A DNA stretch of 64,000 nt from Komagataeibacter melomenusus (GCF_013155395.1 NZ_JABJWC010000001.1:124001-188000), one strand, 5' to 3'; numbered from the stretch's first letter, positions 25,762 to 36,647 are shown. The notes: generated by a model from the sequence alone, not told the origin. Numbers and translations are program-made.

Positions 25762-26223
25762 ATGTACCTGCCCGCCCCTTCATTGCGCCTTGCGCGCCTG
25801 TTTCTGGCCGCCATGCTGTGCGCTGGCGCTTCCCCTGCCCTTGCCGGATCGTTCGATGTCAGGGACGACTATGGCAGTGGGGAAATTTCGGAAGCCGAGC
25901 GGTTTTACGTCGATGAGCAGCTTGTTGCCACCTTTCGCCTCGACGCAAACCATACCAGCCAGACGGTCCATGTCGAGACCGCGATGGGGCGCCTCAACCA
26001 CAGCTATGCCCTGTGCGGGGAAATCTACATCCGCCGCCCCGGTGGCAAGGTCGAGATCCATCAGGTCAGCGGGGAAGGCATTCTGTATCATCCCGATGGC
26101 CATCATTTTGAGGCCATTGCCTCGCGCAATTTCACCGAGTTCTACCTCATCGATGACAATGAGCCCGAAAGCGTCGAGCGCCACCCCGGCCATAGCAGCC
26201 TGTGCGCCGCCCCCACGTCCTGA
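25762..26223 (+). CDS. Secreted protein of unknown function
   Basis: A 153-residue protein with a clear Sec signal peptide (MYLPAPSLRLARLFLAAML, likely cleaved after ALA at residue 28). The mature part has two Cys (YALCGEI and SSLCAAP) that could form a disulfide, and a beta-rich acidic body. No known domain is recognised. It is divergent from prmC (30 bp between starts) and converges on prfA, lying between two genes that are usually neighbours. Confidence 0.75.
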   Translation: MYLPAPSLRLARLFLAAMLCAGASPALAGSFDVRDDYGSGEISEAERFYVDEQLVATFRLDANHTSQTVHVETAMGRLNHSYALCGEIYIRRPGGKVEIHQVSGEGILYHPDGHHFEAIASRNFTEFYLIDDNEPESVERHPGHSSLCAAPTS

Positions 26224-26235
26224 ACGGGTGCGCCC

Positions 26236-27297
26236 TCAGCCTTCATCCGCCGCAAGCAGGGCGGCCTGTTCTTCCTGCGTCAGGGCATCGACAAACTCAT
26301 CGAGTTCGCCCGCCATCACGCGGTCAATCTTGTAAAGCGTCAGCCCGATGCGGTGATCGGTCACCCGGCCCTGCGGGAAGTTGTAGGTGCGGATGCGCTC
26401 GGAGCGGTCGCCCGTGCCCACCTGGGCGCGCCGGTCGGCGGCACGGCTTTCGTGGGCTGCGGCGCGGTTGCGCTCATACAGGCGCGCGCGCAGGATCTTC
26501 ATGGCCTTGGCGCGGTTCTTGTGCTGGCTTTTCTCTTCCTGCATCGCCACCACGATATTGGTGGGCAGATGCGTGATGCGCACCGCACTCTCGGTCTTGT
26601 TGACGTGCTGCCCCCCTGCCCCGGATGCCCGGTAGACATCTATGCGCAGGTCGCCCTCATGGACCTCGACATCCACTTCTTCCGCTTCCGGCAGCACGGC
26701 CACGGTCACGGTGGAGGTATGGATGCGGCCCTGGCTCTCGGTAGCGGGCACGCGCTGCACGCGGTGCACACCGGATTCATATTTCAGGCGGGCAAACACG
26801 CCACGCCCGGTAATGCTGGCAATGCCCTCGCGCAGGCCGCCGAGTTCGGACTGGTCATATTCCAGAATCTCGAAGCGCCAGCCGCGCTGGTCGGCATAGC
26901 GCTGGTAGGCGCCAAACAGTTCGGCAGCGAACAGCCCGGCTTCGTCACCGCCTGCGGCGGGGCGGATTTCAAGGATGGCGCTGCGCTCATCCGCCTCGTC
27001 ACGCGGCAGCATGGCCAGGCGGATGTCGTGGCGCAGGGTCGGGATCTGCGAGCGCAGTTCATCGAGTTCGGCCTGGGCGAGTTCGCGCATTTCGGGGTCG
27101 GCGAGCATCTGGCTGGCATCACGCTCGGCTTCTTCCGCCGTACGCAGCGCGTTGACGCGCGTGACAATCGGCTCAAGCTCGGCATACTCGCGCGAGGCCT
27201 GCGTGAAATCGCTGCCCGAAAGACCTTCCGCCAGCAGGGCCTGCAATTCCGCGCACCGGCCAACGATCCGGTCCAGGCGTTCGTCGAATTTTGACAC
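26236..27297 (-). CDS. prfA: Peptide chain release factor 1
   Basis: A 353-residue class I release factor recognising UAA and UAG. The GGQ catalytic motif is in [23 protein letters not shown] and the anticodon-like tripeptide is P-A-T in [13 protein letters not shown]. It starts with GTG at 27297, two bases after the hisS stop. It ends the leftward lysC-to-prfA run. Confidence 0.98.
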   Translation of the reverse strand: MSKFDERLDRIVGRCAELQALLAEGLSGSDFTQASREYAELEPIVTRVNALRTAEEAERDASQMLADPEMRELAQAELDELRSQIPTLRHDIRLAMLPRDEADERSAILEIRPAAGGDEAGLFAAELFGAYQRYADQRGWRFEILEYDQSELGGLREGIASITGRGVFARLKYESGVHRVQRVPATESQGRIHTSTVTVAVLPEAEEVDVEVHEGDLRIDVYRASGAGGQHVNKTESAVRITHLPTNIVVAMQEEKSQHKNRAKAMKILRARLYERNRAAAHESRAADRRAQVGTGDRSERIRTYNFPQGRVTDHRIGLTLYKIDRVMAGELDEFVDALTQEEQAALLAADEG

Positions 27298-27299
27298 GC

Positions 27300-28556
27300 T
27301 CAGCCCCCTGCGGCGCTTCCGGCCTGAAGGGCTGCGGCCACGCCATCAAGCGGCACCTCGGTCTGCTGCCCGCTATCGAGGTTCTTGAGCTGGGCCACGC
27401 CACGCGCGATCTCGTCGCTGCCAATCACCACGACATGCGACGCCTGCATGCGGTTGGCGCGTTCCATGCGGCGCTTCATGTTGCCGCGATAGGATGTCTC
27501 GGCCCGGATGCCCGCAGCCCGCAGGCCCTGCAGCACGGCCAGGGAGACGGCCTGCGCATCCGCGCCCATCGGCACGACGGCGACCGGGCGCGGCTCGGCC
27601 GGAACATCCTCCAGCAGCATGGACAGGCGCTCGATCCCGCCAGCCCAGCCGATGGCAGGCGTGGCAGGGCCACCCATTTCGGCCACGAGGCCATCATAGC
27701 GGCCGCCAGCCAGCACGGTGCCCTGCGCGCCAAGGCGCTCGGTCACGAACTCGAAGGCGGTATGCCCGTAATAATCCAGCCCGCGCACGATGCGCGGATT
27801 TTCCCGGAAGCGCACGCCCATCGTATCCAGCGTGCTGCGCAGGCCATCCCAGAAAGCCTGCGCCTCGGGGGTCAGGAACTGGGCGATGGTGGGGGAATCC
27901 GCCACCAGCGCGCGGTCCTGCGGGGCCTTGCTGTCAAGGATGCGCAGCGGGTTGCGCTCCAGCCGGGCCTGGCTATCGGCAGAGAGTTCGGCGCGCCGTT
28001 CGCTGAAATAGGCGATCAGCGCCGTACGCCACGCATCGCGGCTGGCGCCATCGCCCAATGTGTTGAGTTCCAGCACCACGTCATCGCCAATGCCGAGCGC
28101 GTGCAGCACGTCGCGGCCCATGGCAATGACCTCGGCATCGGCCAGTGGCTCGGCAGAACCCAGCAGTTCGGCGCCGATCTGGTGGAACTGGCGGTAGCGC
28201 CCCTTCTGCGGGCGCTCGTAGCGGAACATGGGGCCGGCGTAGAACACCTTCTGCGGCAGCGACTGGGTCAGCCCGTTGGTGACCAGCGCGCGGCAGATGG
28301 CCGCCGTGCCCTCGGGCCGCAGGGTCAGGGATTCACCGCCACGGTCCTCGAATGTGTACATCTCTTTGGAGACAACATCGGACGTATCGCCCAGCGAGCG
28401 CGAAAAGACCCGCGTATCCTCGAACACGGGGGTCGACCACTCATCAAACCCGTACAGGCCGACAATGCGGCGCGCGGTTTCCACTACATGGTTGAACCGC
28501 CTGCGTTCCTCACCAATCAGGTCATGGGTGCCACGAACGGGCTGTAAGCTGCTCAC
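27300..28556 (-). CDS. hisS: Histidyl-tRNA synthetase
   Basis: A 418-residue class II aminoacyl-tRNA synthetase. It has [12 protein letters not shown] at the start, motif 2-like [20 protein letters not shown], the histidine-binding [14 protein letters not shown], and motif 3 in [18 protein letters not shown]-terminal anticodon-binding domain follows. Start codon is GTG. It sits between ispG (93 bp upstream) and prfA. Confidence 0.98.
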   Translation of the reverse strand: MSSLQPVRGTHDLIGEERRRFNHVVETARRIVGLYGFDEWSTPVFEDTRVFSRSLGDTSDVVSKEMYTFEDRGGESLTLRPEGTAAICRALVTNGLTQSLPQKVFYAGPMFRYERPQKGRYRQFHQIGAELLGSAEPLADAEVIAMGRDVLHALGIGDDVVLELNTLGDGASRDAWRTALIAYFSERRAELSADSQARLERNPLRILDSKAPQDRALVADSPTIAQFLTPEAQAFWDGLRSTLDTMGVRFRENPRIVRGLDYYGHTAFEFVTERLGAQGTVLAGGRYDGLVAEMGGPATPAIGWAGGIERLSMLLEDVPAEPRPVAVVPMGADAQAVSLAVLQGLRAAGIRAETSYRGNMKRRMERANRMQASHVVVIGSDEIARGVAQLKNLDSGQQTEVPLDGVAAALQAGSAAGG

Positions 28557-28649
28557 TACGCGATATTCCTGTCTTCAATTCAATCCGGCGGGCCGCAGGC
28601 AGGCCGCCGGTCAGGCCGCGCGCGCCCCTGGGCAGGCGCGGCGCCTCAT

Positions 28650-29810
28650 TCAGTCCGTGGTGGACATGGTGGCCTCGCGGGCCATTTCCTCGGCGGGGGT
28701 GTTGTTGGCATCCGCCTTTTCCAGCACGGCCACCTTCTTTTCCACCAGGTCCACGATATGCTCGATCATGTCGCCCGCGGGCATGGTGTGGTCCTGCTTG
28801 CCGGCGGAATAGACCATGTGGCGGCCCGAGCCGCCCCCGGTCACGCCGATATCGGTCATCAGCGCCTCACCGGGGCCGTTGACCACGCAGCCGATGATCG
28901 ACAGCGTCATGGGCGTCTTGATATGGGCCAGGCGGTCTTCAAGCGTCTGCACGGTCTCGATCACGTTGAAGCCCTGCCGCGCGCAGGACGGGCAGGAAAT
29001 GATCTTCACGCCACGGTGGCGCAGGCCGAGCGACTTGAGGATATCCCAGCCGACCAGCACTTCCTCTTCCGGCTCGGCCGAGAGCGAGACGCGCATCGTG
29101 TCACCCACGCCTGCCCACAGGAGGTTGCCCAGCCCGATGGAGGACTTGACCGTGCCCGCACGCTTGCTGCCCGCCTCGGTAATGCCGATATGCAGCGGGT
29201 GATCGCATACATCGGCAAGCTGCTGGTAGGCCGCGACCGCCATGAACACGTCCGATGCCTTCACGCTGATCTTGAATTCATGGAAGTCATGATCTTCAAG
29301 GATCTTGGCGTGCTCGAGCGCGCTTTCCACCAGGGCTTCGGGGTTGGGCTCGCCGTATTTTTCCAGCAGGTGCTTTTCCAGCGAACCCGCGTTCACGCCG
29401 ATGCGGATGGAGCAGTTGTGGTCCTTGGCCGCCTTCACCACCTCGCGCACACGCTCGGCGCTGCCGATGTTGCCGGGGTTGATGCGCAGGCACGCCGCCC
29501 CCGCCTGGGCAGCCTCGATGGCGCGCTTGTAGTGGAAGTGGATGTCGGCCACGATCGGCACGTTCACTTCGCGCACGATCTCGGCCAGCGCCTTGGTGCT
29601 CTCCTCATCGGGGCAGGAGACGCGCACGATATCCACGCCCGCAAGCTCGGCGCGGCGGATCTGCGCGATCGTGGCCTCGGCATCGGTGGTCAGCGTGTTG
29701 GTCATGGTCTGCACCGAAACCGGGGCATCACCACCGACCGGCACCTTGCCGACATGGATCTGACGCGACTTGCGGCGTTCGATGTGCTGATAGGGACGAT
29801 AGCTGCTCAT
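28650..29810 (-). CDS. ispG: 4-hydroxy-3-methylbut-2-enyl diphosphate synthase
   Basis: A 386-residue [4Fe-4S] enzyme of the MEP isoprenoid pathway that converts MEcPP to HMBPP. The N-terminal barrel carries [31 protein letters not shown] and LRINPGNIG. The C-terminal cluster domain has Cys in [14 protein letters not shown] and [13 protein letters not shown], with GVTGGGSG. The start at 29810 ([15 protein letters not shown]) is chosen because upstream sequence is compositionally non-coding. The rodZ-like gene precedes it, a common arrangement. Confidence 0.97.
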   Translation of the reverse strand: MSSYRPYQHIERRKSRQIHVGKVPVGGDAPVSVQTMTNTLTTDAEATIAQIRRAELAGVDIVRVSCPDEESTKALAEIVREVNVPIVADIHFHYKRAIEAAQAGAACLRINPGNIGSAERVREVVKAAKDHNCSIRIGVNAGSLEKHLLEKYGEPNPEALVESALEHAKILEDHDFHEFKISVKASDVFMAVAAYQQLADVCDHPLHIGITEAGSKRAGTVKSSIGLGNLLWAGVGDTMRVSLSAEPEEEVLVGWDILKSLGLRHRGVKIISCPSCARQGFNVIETVQTLEDRLAHIKTPMTLSIIGCVVNGPGEALMTDIGVTGGGSGRHMVYSAGKQDHTMPAGDMIEHIVDLVEKKVAVLEKADANNTPAEEMAREATMSTTD

Positions 29811-29944
29811 TTCTGTGCCCTCCACATAAGGCGGCGGTGTGTGCTCCGGCCCGCCGTGGCGGGGCGTGGCACGGCCCGATGGTCTGTTACATGCCGGTTC
29901 CCGGCATGGCGGCCACAATGTGGACCATGCCGTAGGAGACCCTT

Positions 29945-31075
29945 TTACTCTGGATTGATGTGCTGCGGGAGGGGCGGAGAGAGATTATTGCCGCTCCCTG
30001 TGGCTGTTGTGCCGCCGGGCTGGATGGATGACGGCATTGGCGGGTGGATATTTGCCACAGGTGCCGCATGCAGCACCGAGCCATCAGCCACGGCTGCCGG
30101 GCTGAGCGGAATATTGTGCCGCACCTCGCCATTGCGACCGAGCGGCTGGGTCGTGACCCCGTCGGCTGCAAGCGTCAGGCCGCCCGCATTGCCCACGGTC
30201 AGTTCCAGGCCGGTCTGGCCCTGCGGTGTCTGCCATGTCTCGCCGGGCTGGAGCACGTGGTCATACAGCACCGGGCCACCGTGCTTGCGCACCTGCACCC
30301 AGGTCGTGGCCGATGCGTTCAGGGTCACGCTGTCGGTCGACGGAGCGGGCGGGGCCGTGACGGGCGCCTGCTGGGCCAGCACGTTGCGGTCCTCGCCCAT
30401 TTTTTCCAGTGGCTGCGCAGGAGCGGCCGGCGCAGGCACGGGGGGCAGCACTGCGGTCGGCGGCAGTTCGGCGGGCGTGCCGGTCAGGGCCTCGCGCTCC
30501 TGCGGCGGCAGGGGCTGCGGGGTGGGCCGCTCATCCGCGGGCGGCAGCACCGAGGCCACCTGCGGCGATGCGGTCGTGCCCGATGACAGGCCCGGCAGGG
30601 TCAGCTTGACCGGAAGGTCGTGAATGCCCTGCGAGCCGGTCAGCTTGTACCACCCCGCATAGGCGCCTACCAGAATCACGAGGCCGCACAGCAGGAGCAC
30701 ACCGGTCGGCAGCCCCCGGTCGGGCAGCGGCACGGGAAAGGACAGTTCGGCCTTGCGGGTAAACGCGCCCCGGCTTTCTATCTTGAAGCGTTCGACAAGC
30801 TGTTCGCCTTCCAGCCCCAGCGCATTGGCGTAGCTGCGCAGGAAGCCGATGGCATAGGCTGAACCGGGGAGTTCGCCGGGGCGCCCTTCCTCAAGGGCCT
30901 GCAGGTAAGGCAGGCGGATGCGCAGCCATGCCGCGACATCGGGCAGGTTCCAGCCCAGTTCCTCGCGGCGCGCGCGCAGCATGTCGCCAACCGAGGCAAT
31001 GGGAGAAGGACCCGGTGCTGGCGCGGGCGCGCCCGGCGTTGCCTTGCCGCGAAAAATGCGCTTGCCGTCGGTCAT
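29945..31075 (-). CDS. RodZ-like helix-turn-helix membrane protein
   Basis: A 376-residue bitopic protein. The cytoplasmic HTH_25 domain (about 28-95: [26 protein letters not shown] and [16 protein letters not shown]) is followed by one membrane helix (about 123-142, [19 protein letters not shown]). A Pro/Ala-rich periplasmic linker leads to a C-terminal DUF4115 domain with [15 protein letters not shown] and [14 protein letters not shown]. RodZ links MreB to the cell-elongation machinery. Its ATG overlaps the stop of the upstream flavin oxidoreductase gene by 4 bp. Confidence 0.88.
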   Translation of the reverse strand: MTDGKRIFRGKATPGAPAPAPGPSPIASVGDMLRARREELGWNLPDVAAWLRIRLPYLQALEEGRPGELPGSAYAIGFLRSYANALGLEGEQLVERFKIESRGAFTRKAELSFPVPLPDRGLPTGVLLLCGLVILVGAYAGWYKLTGSQGIHDLPVKLTLPGLSSGTTASPQVASVLPPADERPTPQPLPPQEREALTGTPAELPPTAVLPPVPAPAAPAQPLEKMGEDRNVLAQQAPVTAPPAPSTDSVTLNASATTWVQVRKHGGPVLYDHVLQPGETWQTPQGQTGLELTVGNAGGLTLAADGVTTQPLGRNGEVRHNIPLSPAAVADGSVLHAAPVANIHPPMPSSIQPGGTTATGSGNNLSPPLPQHINPE

Positions 31076-32154
31076 CCGTAGCGGGCCCTCTCTTCCTGAC
31101 GGATCAGGGCATCGATGGCCTGATCGACCAGTTGACTGATAATTTCGCTGACCGGCTGCTCGGCGGTGATCATGCCCACCGACTGCCCGGCCATGACCGA
31201 TCCGTTTTCCACATCGCCATCAATCACGGCGCGGCGCAGGGCGCCCGCCCAGAAATGCTCGATGTCAAGCTGGGCGGCTTCCCTGGTCAGTTCACCACCC
31301 TGAAAGCGGCGCAGCGTTTCCGCCTGGTGCTGCATGAAGCGCCGCGTGCCCGCATTGTTCAGCCCCCGCACCGGAATGACCGGAAAGCGCTCGTCAAGCT
31401 GCACCGATGTCACGGCATCACGCGCGTTGGCGCGGATGAAGGCCTTCTTGAAGTTTTCATGCGCGATGCTCTCGCGTGAGGCGGCAAAGCGCGTGCCAAG
31501 CTGCGCGCCCGATGCGCCCTGCTCAAGGTAGGACACGATGGCATCGCCCCGGCCAAGGCCGCCTGCCACGAACACCGGCACGTCATGGATATGGGGCAGG
31601 ATTTCCTGCGCCAGCACCGTCAGCGACACGGGACCGACATGCCCGCCCGCTTCCGATCCCTCGATCACCAGCGCATCGACACCCAGCCGCACCAGCCGCT
31701 TGGCCAGCACGAACGCGGGCGCGAACGCAATGACCTTCGCCCCCCCGTCCTTGATGGCGCGGATGACCGGCCCGGACGGAATGCCGCCCGCCAGCACGAC
31801 ATGCGTAATGCCCGCCTTGATGCAGACCTGCACCAGGTCATCAAGCCGGGGGTGCATGGTGATCAGGTTCACGCCAAAGGGCTTTTGGGTCAGCGCCTGC
31901 GTGGCGGCAATTTCCTCGGCCAGCCGCTCGGGCTCCATCGCGCCGCAGGCCAGCACGCCAAAGCCGCCCGCGTTGGAAATGGCCGAGACGAGGTTGCGCT
32001 CGCTCACCCACGACATCGCTCCGGCCAGCAGCGCGTATTCACTGCCCAGAAAGCGCGTGCCACGGCCCCACAGGTGGTCAAGGCGGCTCCGGGCCGCAGC
32101 GCGGCGCGCGGGGTCGGTCAGGACATCAGGGGTGGCGGACATGGCGGTGCTCAC
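31072..32154 (-). CDS. Nitronate monooxygenase-family flavin oxidoreductase
   Basis: A 360-residue FMN TIM-barrel protein. Family marks are MSWVSERNLVSAISNAGGFGVLA near residue 46, LVIEGSEAGGHVG and PVFVAGGLGRGDAIVSYLEQGASGAQLGTRF. Homologues include 2-nitropropane dioxygenase and FabK-like enoyl reductases; FabI/FabK context is absent, so nitronate monooxygenase or a general NAD(P)H:quinone-type role is as far as I can go. It is coupled on both sides by 4 bp overlaps (lysC before, rodZ-like after). Start is GTG at 32154; an ATG lies four codons in. Confidence 0.85.
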   Translation of the reverse strand: MSTAMSATPDVLTDPARRAAARSRLDHLWGRGTRFLGSEYALLAGAMSWVSERNLVSAISNAGGFGVLACGAMEPERLAEEIAATQALTQKPFGVNLITMHPRLDDLVQVCIKAGITHVVLAGGIPSGPVIRAIKDGGAKVIAFAPAFVLAKRLVRLGVDALVIEGSEAGGHVGPVSLTVLAQEILPHIHDVPVFVAGGLGRGDAIVSYLEQGASGAQLGTRFAASRESIAHENFKKAFIRANARDAVTSVQLDERFPVIPVRGLNNAGTRRFMQHQAETLRRFQGGELTREAAQLDIEHFWAGALRRAVIDGDVENGSVMAGQSVGMITAEQPVSEIISQLVDQAIDALIRQEERARYG

Positions 32155-33404
32155 GCTGCATCCAGCCCATAGGCGGCATGGAGCGCGCGCACGGCCAGTT
32201 CAGTATATTCGGCGGCGATCAGCACCGAGACCTTGATCTCGCTCGTCGAGATGACCTGCACGTTGATGTTGCGCTCGGCCAGGGTGCGGAACATGGTGCT
32301 GGCCACACCGGCATGCGAGCGCATGCCCACGCCCACCACACTGATCTTGGCCACGCTGTCATCGGTCTGCAGTTCGGCGTACTGGGTGGTGGCGTGCGTG
32401 CTTTCCAGCACCGAAATGGCGCGCGCGAGGTCGGTCTTGCCCACGGTGAAGGTCATGTTGGTCATGCCGTCATCGCCCGTGCTCTGCACGATCATGTCCA
32501 CATTGACGTTGGCATCGGCCAGCGGGCCGAACACGGCGGCGGCAATGCCCGGCCGATCGGGAAGCTGGCGGACGGAAACCTTCGCCTCGTCCCGGGAGTA
32601 GGCAATTCCGGCGACCTGTTCCTGTTCCACGATTTCGTCCTCATCCACGACTAATGAACCGGGCAGATGCCCTTCCGATGGTGCTGGCCCGTCAGTAAAA
32701 CTGGAGAGCACCTGCACGCGCACGCGCTCCTTCATGGCCAGTTCCACGCTCCGGGTCTGGAGTACCTTGGCGCCGACCGATGCCAGTTCCAGCATTTCCT
32801 CATAGGTGATGCGGTCCAGCTTGCGTGCCTTGGTAACAATACGGGGGTCGGTTGTATAGATTCCGTCCACATCCGTGTAGATGTCGCAGCGATCCGCCTT
32901 CAGCGCTGCCGCCAGCGCCACGGCCGAGGTATCGGAGCCGCCACGGCCCAGCGTGGTGATGCGCCCGTCTGCCCCGATGCCCTGAAAACCCGCCACGACC
33001 GGCACCTGGCCTGCGCGCATGCTCTCGATCAGGGCCGTGCCGTCGATTGATTCGATGCGCGCCTTGCCGTGGGCGTTATCGGTGCGCAGCGGGATCTGCC
33101 AGCCCAGCCAGGAGCGGGCATTGATGCCCAGCTTCTGCAGCGCGATGGCCAGCAGCCCGCTGGTCACCTGCTCGCCCGTGGAAACGACGGCATCGTATTC
33201 GCGTTCATCATGGGTTGCGGAAAGATCGCGGCAGTAACCGACAAGGCGGTTGGTCACGCCAGACATGGCGGAGACCACGACAGCCACCTCGCACCCGGCC
33301 TCGACCTGTTTCCGGACTTTTTCCGCCACGGCCCGAATCCGGTCAAGATCAGCGACGGAAGTGCCGCCGAATTTCATCACGATCCGCGGTACGGTAGGGG
33401 ACAT
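32151..33404 (-). CDS. lysC: Aspartate kinase
   Basis: A 417-residue monofunctional aspartokinase, the first enzyme of the Lys/Thr/Met pathway. The kinase domain carries [42 protein letters not shown] and [16 protein letters not shown]. The C-terminal third contains two ACT domains (for example [13 protein letters not shown]-like [13 protein letters not shown] and [16 protein letters not shown]), which bind lysine or threonine for feedback control. It heads the leftward run to prfA and is divergent from ubiG. Confidence 0.97.
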   Translation of the reverse strand: MSPTVPRIVMKFGGTSVADLDRIRAVAEKVRKQVEAGCEVAVVVSAMSGVTNRLVGYCRDLSATHDEREYDAVVSTGEQVTSGLLAIALQKLGINARSWLGWQIPLRTDNAHGKARIESIDGTALIESMRAGQVPVVAGFQGIGADGRITTLGRGGSDTSAVALAAALKADRCDIYTDVDGIYTTDPRIVTKARKLDRITYEEMLELASVGAKVLQTRSVELAMKERVRVQVLSSFTDGPAPSEGHLPGSLVVDEDEIVEQEQVAGIAYSRDEAKVSVRQLPDRPGIAAAVFGPLADANVNVDMIVQSTGDDGMTNMTFTVGKTDLARAISVLESTHATTQYAELQTDDSVAKISVVGVGMRSHAGVASTMFRTLAERNINVQVISTSEIKVSVLIAAEYTELAVRALHAAYGLDAA

Positions 33405-33542
33405 CGGAATAATGGCTCCATTATGGCTCGGGCTTCAGCATATCCGGAACGGGGGCCTGTTGGCCAATCCGGGGCATTGCGTTATGCGCAAGCCGCGTCA
33501 CATACATCTCCGCAGCTTCCGCGTCCAGCGGGAGAAAGCCAA

Positions 33543-34310
33543 ATGAAAGGCGGTGCACCCATGCAGCATCACGATTCGACCGTTGTGTCGGCGGATTCCG
33601 TCGCCCCTGAAGAAATCGCCCATTTCAGCGATCTCGCGGCCCGGTGGTGGGACCCCGCAGGCCCCATGCGCCCGCTCCATGCCATGAACGACCTGCGCAC
33701 GGGCTGGGCCATGCGCCACCTGCCCGCCCCCGTGGCGGAAGATGGCGCCCGGCGCACGCTGCTCGATATCGGCTGTGGCGCGGGGCTGGCCAGCGAGGCG
33801 TTCGCCCGCGCGGGCTTTGATGTGACCGGGCTTGATGCCTCCCAGGCGGCGATTACGGCGGGGCGGCTGCACCTGCGCCACCACCCCCTGCCCGCTTCCG
33901 CGGGGCCGCTGGCCTATCGTTGCGGCAGCGCCGAGGAACTGGTGGCCCACCATGCACGCTTTGATGCGATTTCCGCCCTTGAGGTGATCGAGCACGTGAC
34001 CGACCCCGCCGCCTTCCTGTGCATGCTGGGCAGCCTGCTCAGGCCGGGCGGGGCGATGGTGGTCTCGACCATGAACCGCACGTGGCGCTCGATGGCCATG
34101 GCCAAGATCGGGGCGGAATACGTGCTGCGCCTGCTGCCCGTGGGCACGCATGACTGGAAGAAGTTCATCACCCCCGCCGAGCTGGGCCAGTACGCCGCCC
34201 GCGCCGGGCTGCGGGTGACCGACATGGCGGGCATGGTGCCCGGCCTGGGCGGCTGGCGCGAAAGCCGCGACATGGCGGTAAACTACATCGCGGCCCTCGT
34301 ACGCGACTAA
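33543..34310 (+). CDS. ubiG: Ubiquinone biosynthesis O-methyltransferase UbiG
   Basis: A 255-residue SAM methyltransferase acting twice in ubiquinone synthesis. It has [27 protein letters not shown] (the typical UbiG N-terminus), [31 protein letters not shown] and the [14 protein letters not shown] loop. GGAGA lies 7 bases before the ATG at 33543; an ATG at 33561 is a possible alternative. The divergent lysC neighbour is typical for alphaproteobacteria. The quinone product accepts electrons from the periplasmic dehydrogenases in this window. Confidence 0.96.
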   Translation: MKGGAPMQHHDSTVVSADSVAPEEIAHFSDLAARWWDPAGPMRPLHAMNDLRTGWAMRHLPAPVAEDGARRTLLDIGCGAGLASEAFARAGFDVTGLDASQAAITAGRLHLRHHPLPASAGPLAYRCGSAEELVAHHARFDAISALEVIEHVTDPAAFLCMLGSLLRPGGAMVVSTMNRTWRSMAMAKIGAEYVLRLLPVGTHDWKKFITPAELGQYAARAGLRVTDMAGMVPGLGGWRESRDMAVNYIAALVRD

Positions 34311-34338
34311 GCGCCGCGCGCCGTTGCGGTCAGACCAC

Positions 34339-35568
34339 TCAGATCGTGTTCATGAACGCGAAGGTGGTCGGGCTGCCCACGGGGGTGAAGTTCCACGTAA
34401 AGTCAAGCACGCCGGTCTGGGCATTGGCCTTGAACGACGTAACCGAATCACTACGCTGGTTGGCGCAGAACAGGAAGGTGCCGCTGGGGTCGAACATCAT
34501 GGCGCGACCGTAATCGGCATGCATCCAGATTTCTTCCACCAGGTTGAGCGTGCCGTCGTCGTTCACGTGGAAGCTGGCCAGCGAATCGCCCAGCCGGTTC
34601 GACACATACAGGTATTTGCCGTTGGGCGAGAGCAGGATGCCCGCCGCCAGCGTGCTGCCGCGGAAATGCGGGGTGACGGTGCTCACGGTCTGTTGCGGCA
34701 CGATCTCGCCGGTCTGCGGGTTGAAGGTGGCGGCGACCACTTTCGAATCCTGCTCGCCCAGGATGTAGATCATCGTCCCCTTCTCGTTGAAGGAGAAATG
34801 GCGCGGGGCGGAACCCGGCGTCATGGCGATGAAGGGTGTCTTGGCGGGCACGAGGCGGCCGGTATGCAGGTCGAGCGTCCAGACATAGACCCGGTCCAGC
34901 CCGGCATCGCAGGCCAGCACGTAGCGGCCCGAGGGGTCGGAGGCCACCATGTGCACATGCGCCATGGAATGATCGCTGATGGCGAAGTTGCCCGGCGGGT
35001 TGTCCGCCGCGCGGTCGGGCATGCGCGGGCCGGTATTGTGCACCACGTCGGTCGGGTCGCCCAGGCTGCCATCGGGGTGGATGGGCAGCACGCCCACCGT
35101 GCCCCCCATGTAGTTGGCCACCAGCACATATTTGCCCGAGGCGTGAATGCTCAGATGCGCGGGCACGGCGCCACCCGAGCGCATGACGTTGAGCTTGGTC
35201 AGTTCCCCGCTCGAGCGGTTGACCGAGAACGCGGTCACGCAGCCTTCCTTGCTGGCGTTGAAATCATCGATTTCGCTCAACGCGTACAGATGCCTGAAAT
35301 CGCTGGACATGGCCATGAAGGACGGGCTGGCAATGTCCACATAGGTCATGAGCGGGGAAAGGCTGCTGGTATCAGGATTCATCTCGAACACCGATATGCC
35401 CTGCCCGTTGCCCGCCCCGCCCGGGGGGCCGTGCTGGGTGTAGCCGCCAATATAGCAGATGACACGGGGCTTGGGGGGCACGGTCTGGGCCAGGGCGCGC
35501 CGGGAGAGTGCTGGCACGCTGGCTACCAGGGCAGTGGCGAAGGTACGGCGTGAGAGGGTGGTGCTCAT
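34339..35568 (-). CDS. Tat-exported lactonase of the beta-propeller (Pgl/YkgB) family
   Basis: A 409-residue protein. A twin-arginine signal (LSRRTFATALVAS, ending near ALA) precedes a seven-bladed propeller of the lactonase_7 family, starting VICYIGGYTQHG. Blade motifs include HLSIHASGKYVLVANYMGG, HVHMVASDPSGRYVLACDAGLDRVY, RHFSFNEKGTMIYILGE and LLSPNGKYLYVSNRLGDSL. Cytoplasmic members hydrolyse 6-phosphogluconolactone. Export to the periplasm here makes free gluconolactone from Gcd a likelier substrate, which is inference. It sits between ubiG (convergent) and a DUF2147 gene on the same strand. Confidence 0.88.
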   Translation of the reverse strand: MSTTLSRRTFATALVASVPALSRRALAQTVPPKPRVICYIGGYTQHGPPGGAGNGQGISVFEMNPDTSSLSPLMTYVDIASPSFMAMSSDFRHLYALSEIDDFNASKEGCVTAFSVNRSSGELTKLNVMRSGGAVPAHLSIHASGKYVLVANYMGGTVGVLPIHPDGSLGDPTDVVHNTGPRMPDRAADNPPGNFAISDHSMAHVHMVASDPSGRYVLACDAGLDRVYVWTLDLHTGRLVPAKTPFIAMTPGSAPRHFSFNEKGTMIYILGEQDSKVVAATFNPQTGEIVPQQTVSTVTPHFRGSTLAAGILLSPNGKYLYVSNRLGDSLASFHVNDDGTLNLVEEIWMHADYGRAMMFDPSGTFLFCANQRSDSVTSFKANAQTGVLDFTWNFTPVGSPTTFAFMNTI

Positions 35569-35614
35569 GACAGAAAGGGCGATCCCGGTCAGTTAAAACT
35601 GTTTTTCTTGCTTG

Positions 35615-36121
35615 CTACGGCAGTTTGCACGCAGGGCCGATGGCCCCGGTATAGCGGGTCCAGGTTTCGGTTTCACCAAATAAAGGCACGGCTACAAACC
35701 CCCGCAGCTTCAGGTCACCCGATTGCGAGACCCACAGCTTGGCATGGTACACATGCCCGGTATCCGGATCGGTGACATGGCCGTTCCAGTGCCCCCTGGT
35801 CTCGGGGTCAGGGGTAAAGCCGTTGAGCATGGGCAGGTTGCATTCAGGCTCGCCCCGCTTGTCGCGCGGCATGTCGGTGGTGTAGCGCAGGCCAGCCAGC
35901 CTGCCGCACACGTCCTGCCCGCACTGGCTGATCTCGAACACGCCGTCATGGTCCTTGGTCATCCACCGGCCGATGATGTCCGGCTCCCCGGCATGAGCGG
36001 TGGCGGGGGAAGCCAGCCCGACCGCCATGGCACATAACGCGGCCATGCCCGGCAGGGCAAACGCCCGGAGGATGCGGCCACCCGCCTGGCGCAGGGTCGT
36101 TTTCCGTTTTGTGTCGTGCAT
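35615..36121 (-). CDS. DUF2147 domain exported protein
   Basis: A 168-residue protein with a long signal peptide (hydrophobic core PGMAALCAMAVGLASPATA, about residues 24-42). The DUF2147 domain follows: DIIGRWMTKDHDGVFEISQCGQDVCGRLAGL, then HVTDPDTGHVYHAKL and LKLRGFVAVPLFGETETWTR. DUF2147 proteins are small lipocalin-like periplasmic proteins of unknown function. Three Cys in the mature part could form disulfides. It is 46 bp upstream of the lactonase gene on the same strand and may be co-transcribed with it. Confidence 0.88.
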   Translation of the reverse strand: MHDTKRKTTLRQAGGRILRAFALPGMAALCAMAVGLASPATAHAGEPDIIGRWMTKDHDGVFEISQCGQDVCGRLAGLRYTTDMPRDKRGEPECNLPMLNGFTPDPETRGHWNGHVTDPDTGHVYHAKLWVSQSGDLKLRGFVAVPLFGETETWTRYTGAIGPACKLP

Positions 36122-36185
36122 CTCAATCGTTCCCCCGACATGGCGCGCGTTCCGGTGGGTGCCCCGGAGCGCGCGCGTCTACCCT

Positions 36186-36638
36186 TTAGCTGTCAGCGCG
36201 CCGGACCCATGGAATGGCGTGGACCTCCACGCCCGCCTCATCAAGTTCGGCATGCTCCTCTTCCGTCATGCTACCATAAATGCCCCTGGCTTCGCGCTCG
36301 CCGCGGTGCATGCCCAGGGCTTCCTCGGCAAAATGGTCGCCTACGTCGTCACAATGTGTCTCAACCGTTTCGCGTATTTTCTGTAACAGGGCGAGCATGG
36401 TGTCGGGCATGGCCTGTGGCGCATGGCCGGGTGGCGTGGGCGTTGCGGTTTCTTCCATCTGCCGTGCGGGCATGCCCGTATGGATGGCGGGCGCCATAAG
36501 GGCACGTGTCACGTCGGGCACGCCGCAATGCGGGCAGGACAGCAGCCCGCCTGCGGCCTGCCGCTCGAACGCGGCGCTACCGGGGAACCACCCTTCAAAC
36601 TCATGCCCCGCGCCACAGCGCAACTGATACCGGATCAT
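36186..36638 (-). CDS. DUF1178 family protein
   Basis: A 150-residue cytoplasmic protein. The N-terminal zinc-ribbon-like part has MIRYQLRCGAGHEFEGWF and LLSCPHCGVPDVTRALMAPAI. The C-terminal part has VETHCDDVGDHFAEEALGMHRGE and the ending ARGIYGSMTEEEHAELDEAGVEV, all typical of DUF1178. Function is unknown. It follows the glutaredoxin gene with a 9 bp gap, so the two are probably one operon with comF. Confidence 0.92.
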   Translation of the reverse strand: MIRYQLRCGAGHEFEGWFPGSAAFERQAAGGLLSCPHCGVPDVTRALMAPAIHTGMPARQMEETATPTPPGHAPQAMPDTMLALLQKIRETVETHCDDVGDHFAEEALGMHRGEREARGIYGSMTEEEHAELDEAGVEVHAIPWVRRADS

Positions 36639-36647
36639 GCCAATGTA

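Noticed and set aside
28758-30623. A 621-codon plus-strand frame opposite ispG and the rodZ-like gene
   Set aside because: It spans two well-identified genes and their gap on the other strand and has no recognisable domain.
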